DNA from: JAKVAV01 sp964651785 | Lineage (GTDB): Bacteria; Bacteroidota; Bacteroidia; Flavobacteriales_D; Cryomorphaceae | Direction: 5' to 3' | NCBI GenBank assembly: GCA_964651785.1 | Contig: CAZYWJ010000004.1 | Coordinates: 37,491-101,490 of the forward strand | DNA length: 64,000 bases | Shown: positions 63,875 through 64,000 of the stretch, one piece after another | How positions within the stretch are numbered: the first letter of the stretch is position 1 | How the letters are laid out: each line of letters starts with the position of its first letter | Program-made: the position numbers and the translations under genes | The notes under the pieces: model-generated | What the model saw: only the letters and a program-made list of their open reading frames with translations | What the model was told of the DNA's origin: nothing | Databases searched by the model: none

Positions 63875-63885
63875 CCAACCCAAAT

Positions 63886-63939
63886 GCGAGTCCCGATAGC
63901 GATCGGGACAGCTGGTAGAGCACGACCTTGCCAAGGTCG
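63886..63939 (+). pseudogene. Broken partial copy of tRNA-Gly(GCC), interrupted by a palindrome
   Basis: GCGAG (63886-63890) equals the first five bases of the intact tRNA. Then comes the 20-base perfect palindrome (63890-63909). A 31-base exact copy of the tRNA from the D-loop through the anticodon arm follows (63909-63939 equals 63962-63992). The 3' half is absent and an A-rich run follows. The D-stem 5' strand is replaced, so no cloverleaf can form. Confidence 0.75.
63890..63909. repeat. Perfect 20-base palindrome within the tRNA-Gly remnant
   Basis: Arms GTCCCGAT and ATCGGGAC (eight bases each) with loop AGCG. It replaces about eight bases of the tRNA D-stem region. Confidence 0.9.
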
Positions 63940-63949
63940 ATAAAAAAAT

Positions 63950-64000
<51 letters not shown>

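Overview
The window is a stretch of a draft genome from the Bacteroidetes (Bacteroidota), most likely order Flavobacteriales. The evidence is a type IX secretion PorV-family/PorU2 pair, a stand-alone PurS, DUF5686, DUF6089 and bacterial GH3 proteins, kynU-kmo, Na+-linked membrane pyrophosphatase, weak Shine-Dalgarno signals, and repeated matches to the Bacteroidetes promoter (TTTG or TTG, 16-21 bases, TAnnTTTG). I cannot place it below order. Eight runs of exactly 100 N break the sequence. They are scaffold placeholders of unknown true length, and several genes (recQ, an AbiEii-like toxin pair, porU2, pabB, comM, folA, pdhB) are cut by them.

Layout. 0-6.3 kb: end of a UbiA-like membrane protein, hemL, a divergent kynU-kmo operon, a secreted barrel-like protein and a metallo-beta-lactamase-fold hydrolase. 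6.4-13.2 kb: a giant beta-propeller/outer-membrane protein, an M20 amidohydrolase and recQ. 13.4-20 kb: tatC-DUF5686-lptB (envelope), a broken DUF6922/AbiEii-type pair, pssA-purS. 19.2-25.2 kb: PorV-family protein plus the sortase-like PorU2. 25.4-31 kb: lpdA, then the tightly packed hemH-pabB-tilS-yhhQ run. 31-41.3 kb: a DsbD with a doubled N-terminal domain, a PIN toxin-antitoxin pair, gmhA, comM, a YwqK-like protein, and an envelope/transport operon (unknown protein, PIG-L-like protein, 39-residue membrane peptide, Na+ symporter). 41.5-46.4 kb: minus-strand DUF151-nupC-thyA-folA and etfBA. 46.6-50.3 kb: pdhB and a membrane pyrophosphatase carrying a C-terminal YceI domain. 50.3-57.4 kb: two deoxynucleoside kinases, GH3 with a propeller protein, DUF2797, sppA, folK. 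57.4-64 kb: a TPR/OmpA-like lipoprotein, DUF6089 barrel, a TrmH-family methyltransferase, mutS, and a tRNA-Gly preceded by a broken partial copy of itself.

Themes. Much of the window is ordinary core metabolism: haem (hemL, hemH), folate and thymidylate (pabB, folK, folA, thyA), deoxynucleoside salvage (nupC, two dNKs), pyruvate dehydrogenase (lpdA, pdhB), electron transfer (etfBA) and envelope biogenesis (tatC, lptB, gmhA, sppA, porU2). No prophage, insertion sequence or CRISPR array was seen. The most unusual items are the pyrophosphatase-YceI fusion and the tRNA-Gly fragment interrupted by a perfect 20-base palindrome sitting directly behind a good promoter. Others are the tandem DsbD sensor domains, the hemH-stop/pabB-start junction, and the tiny membrane peptide coupled to the symporter.
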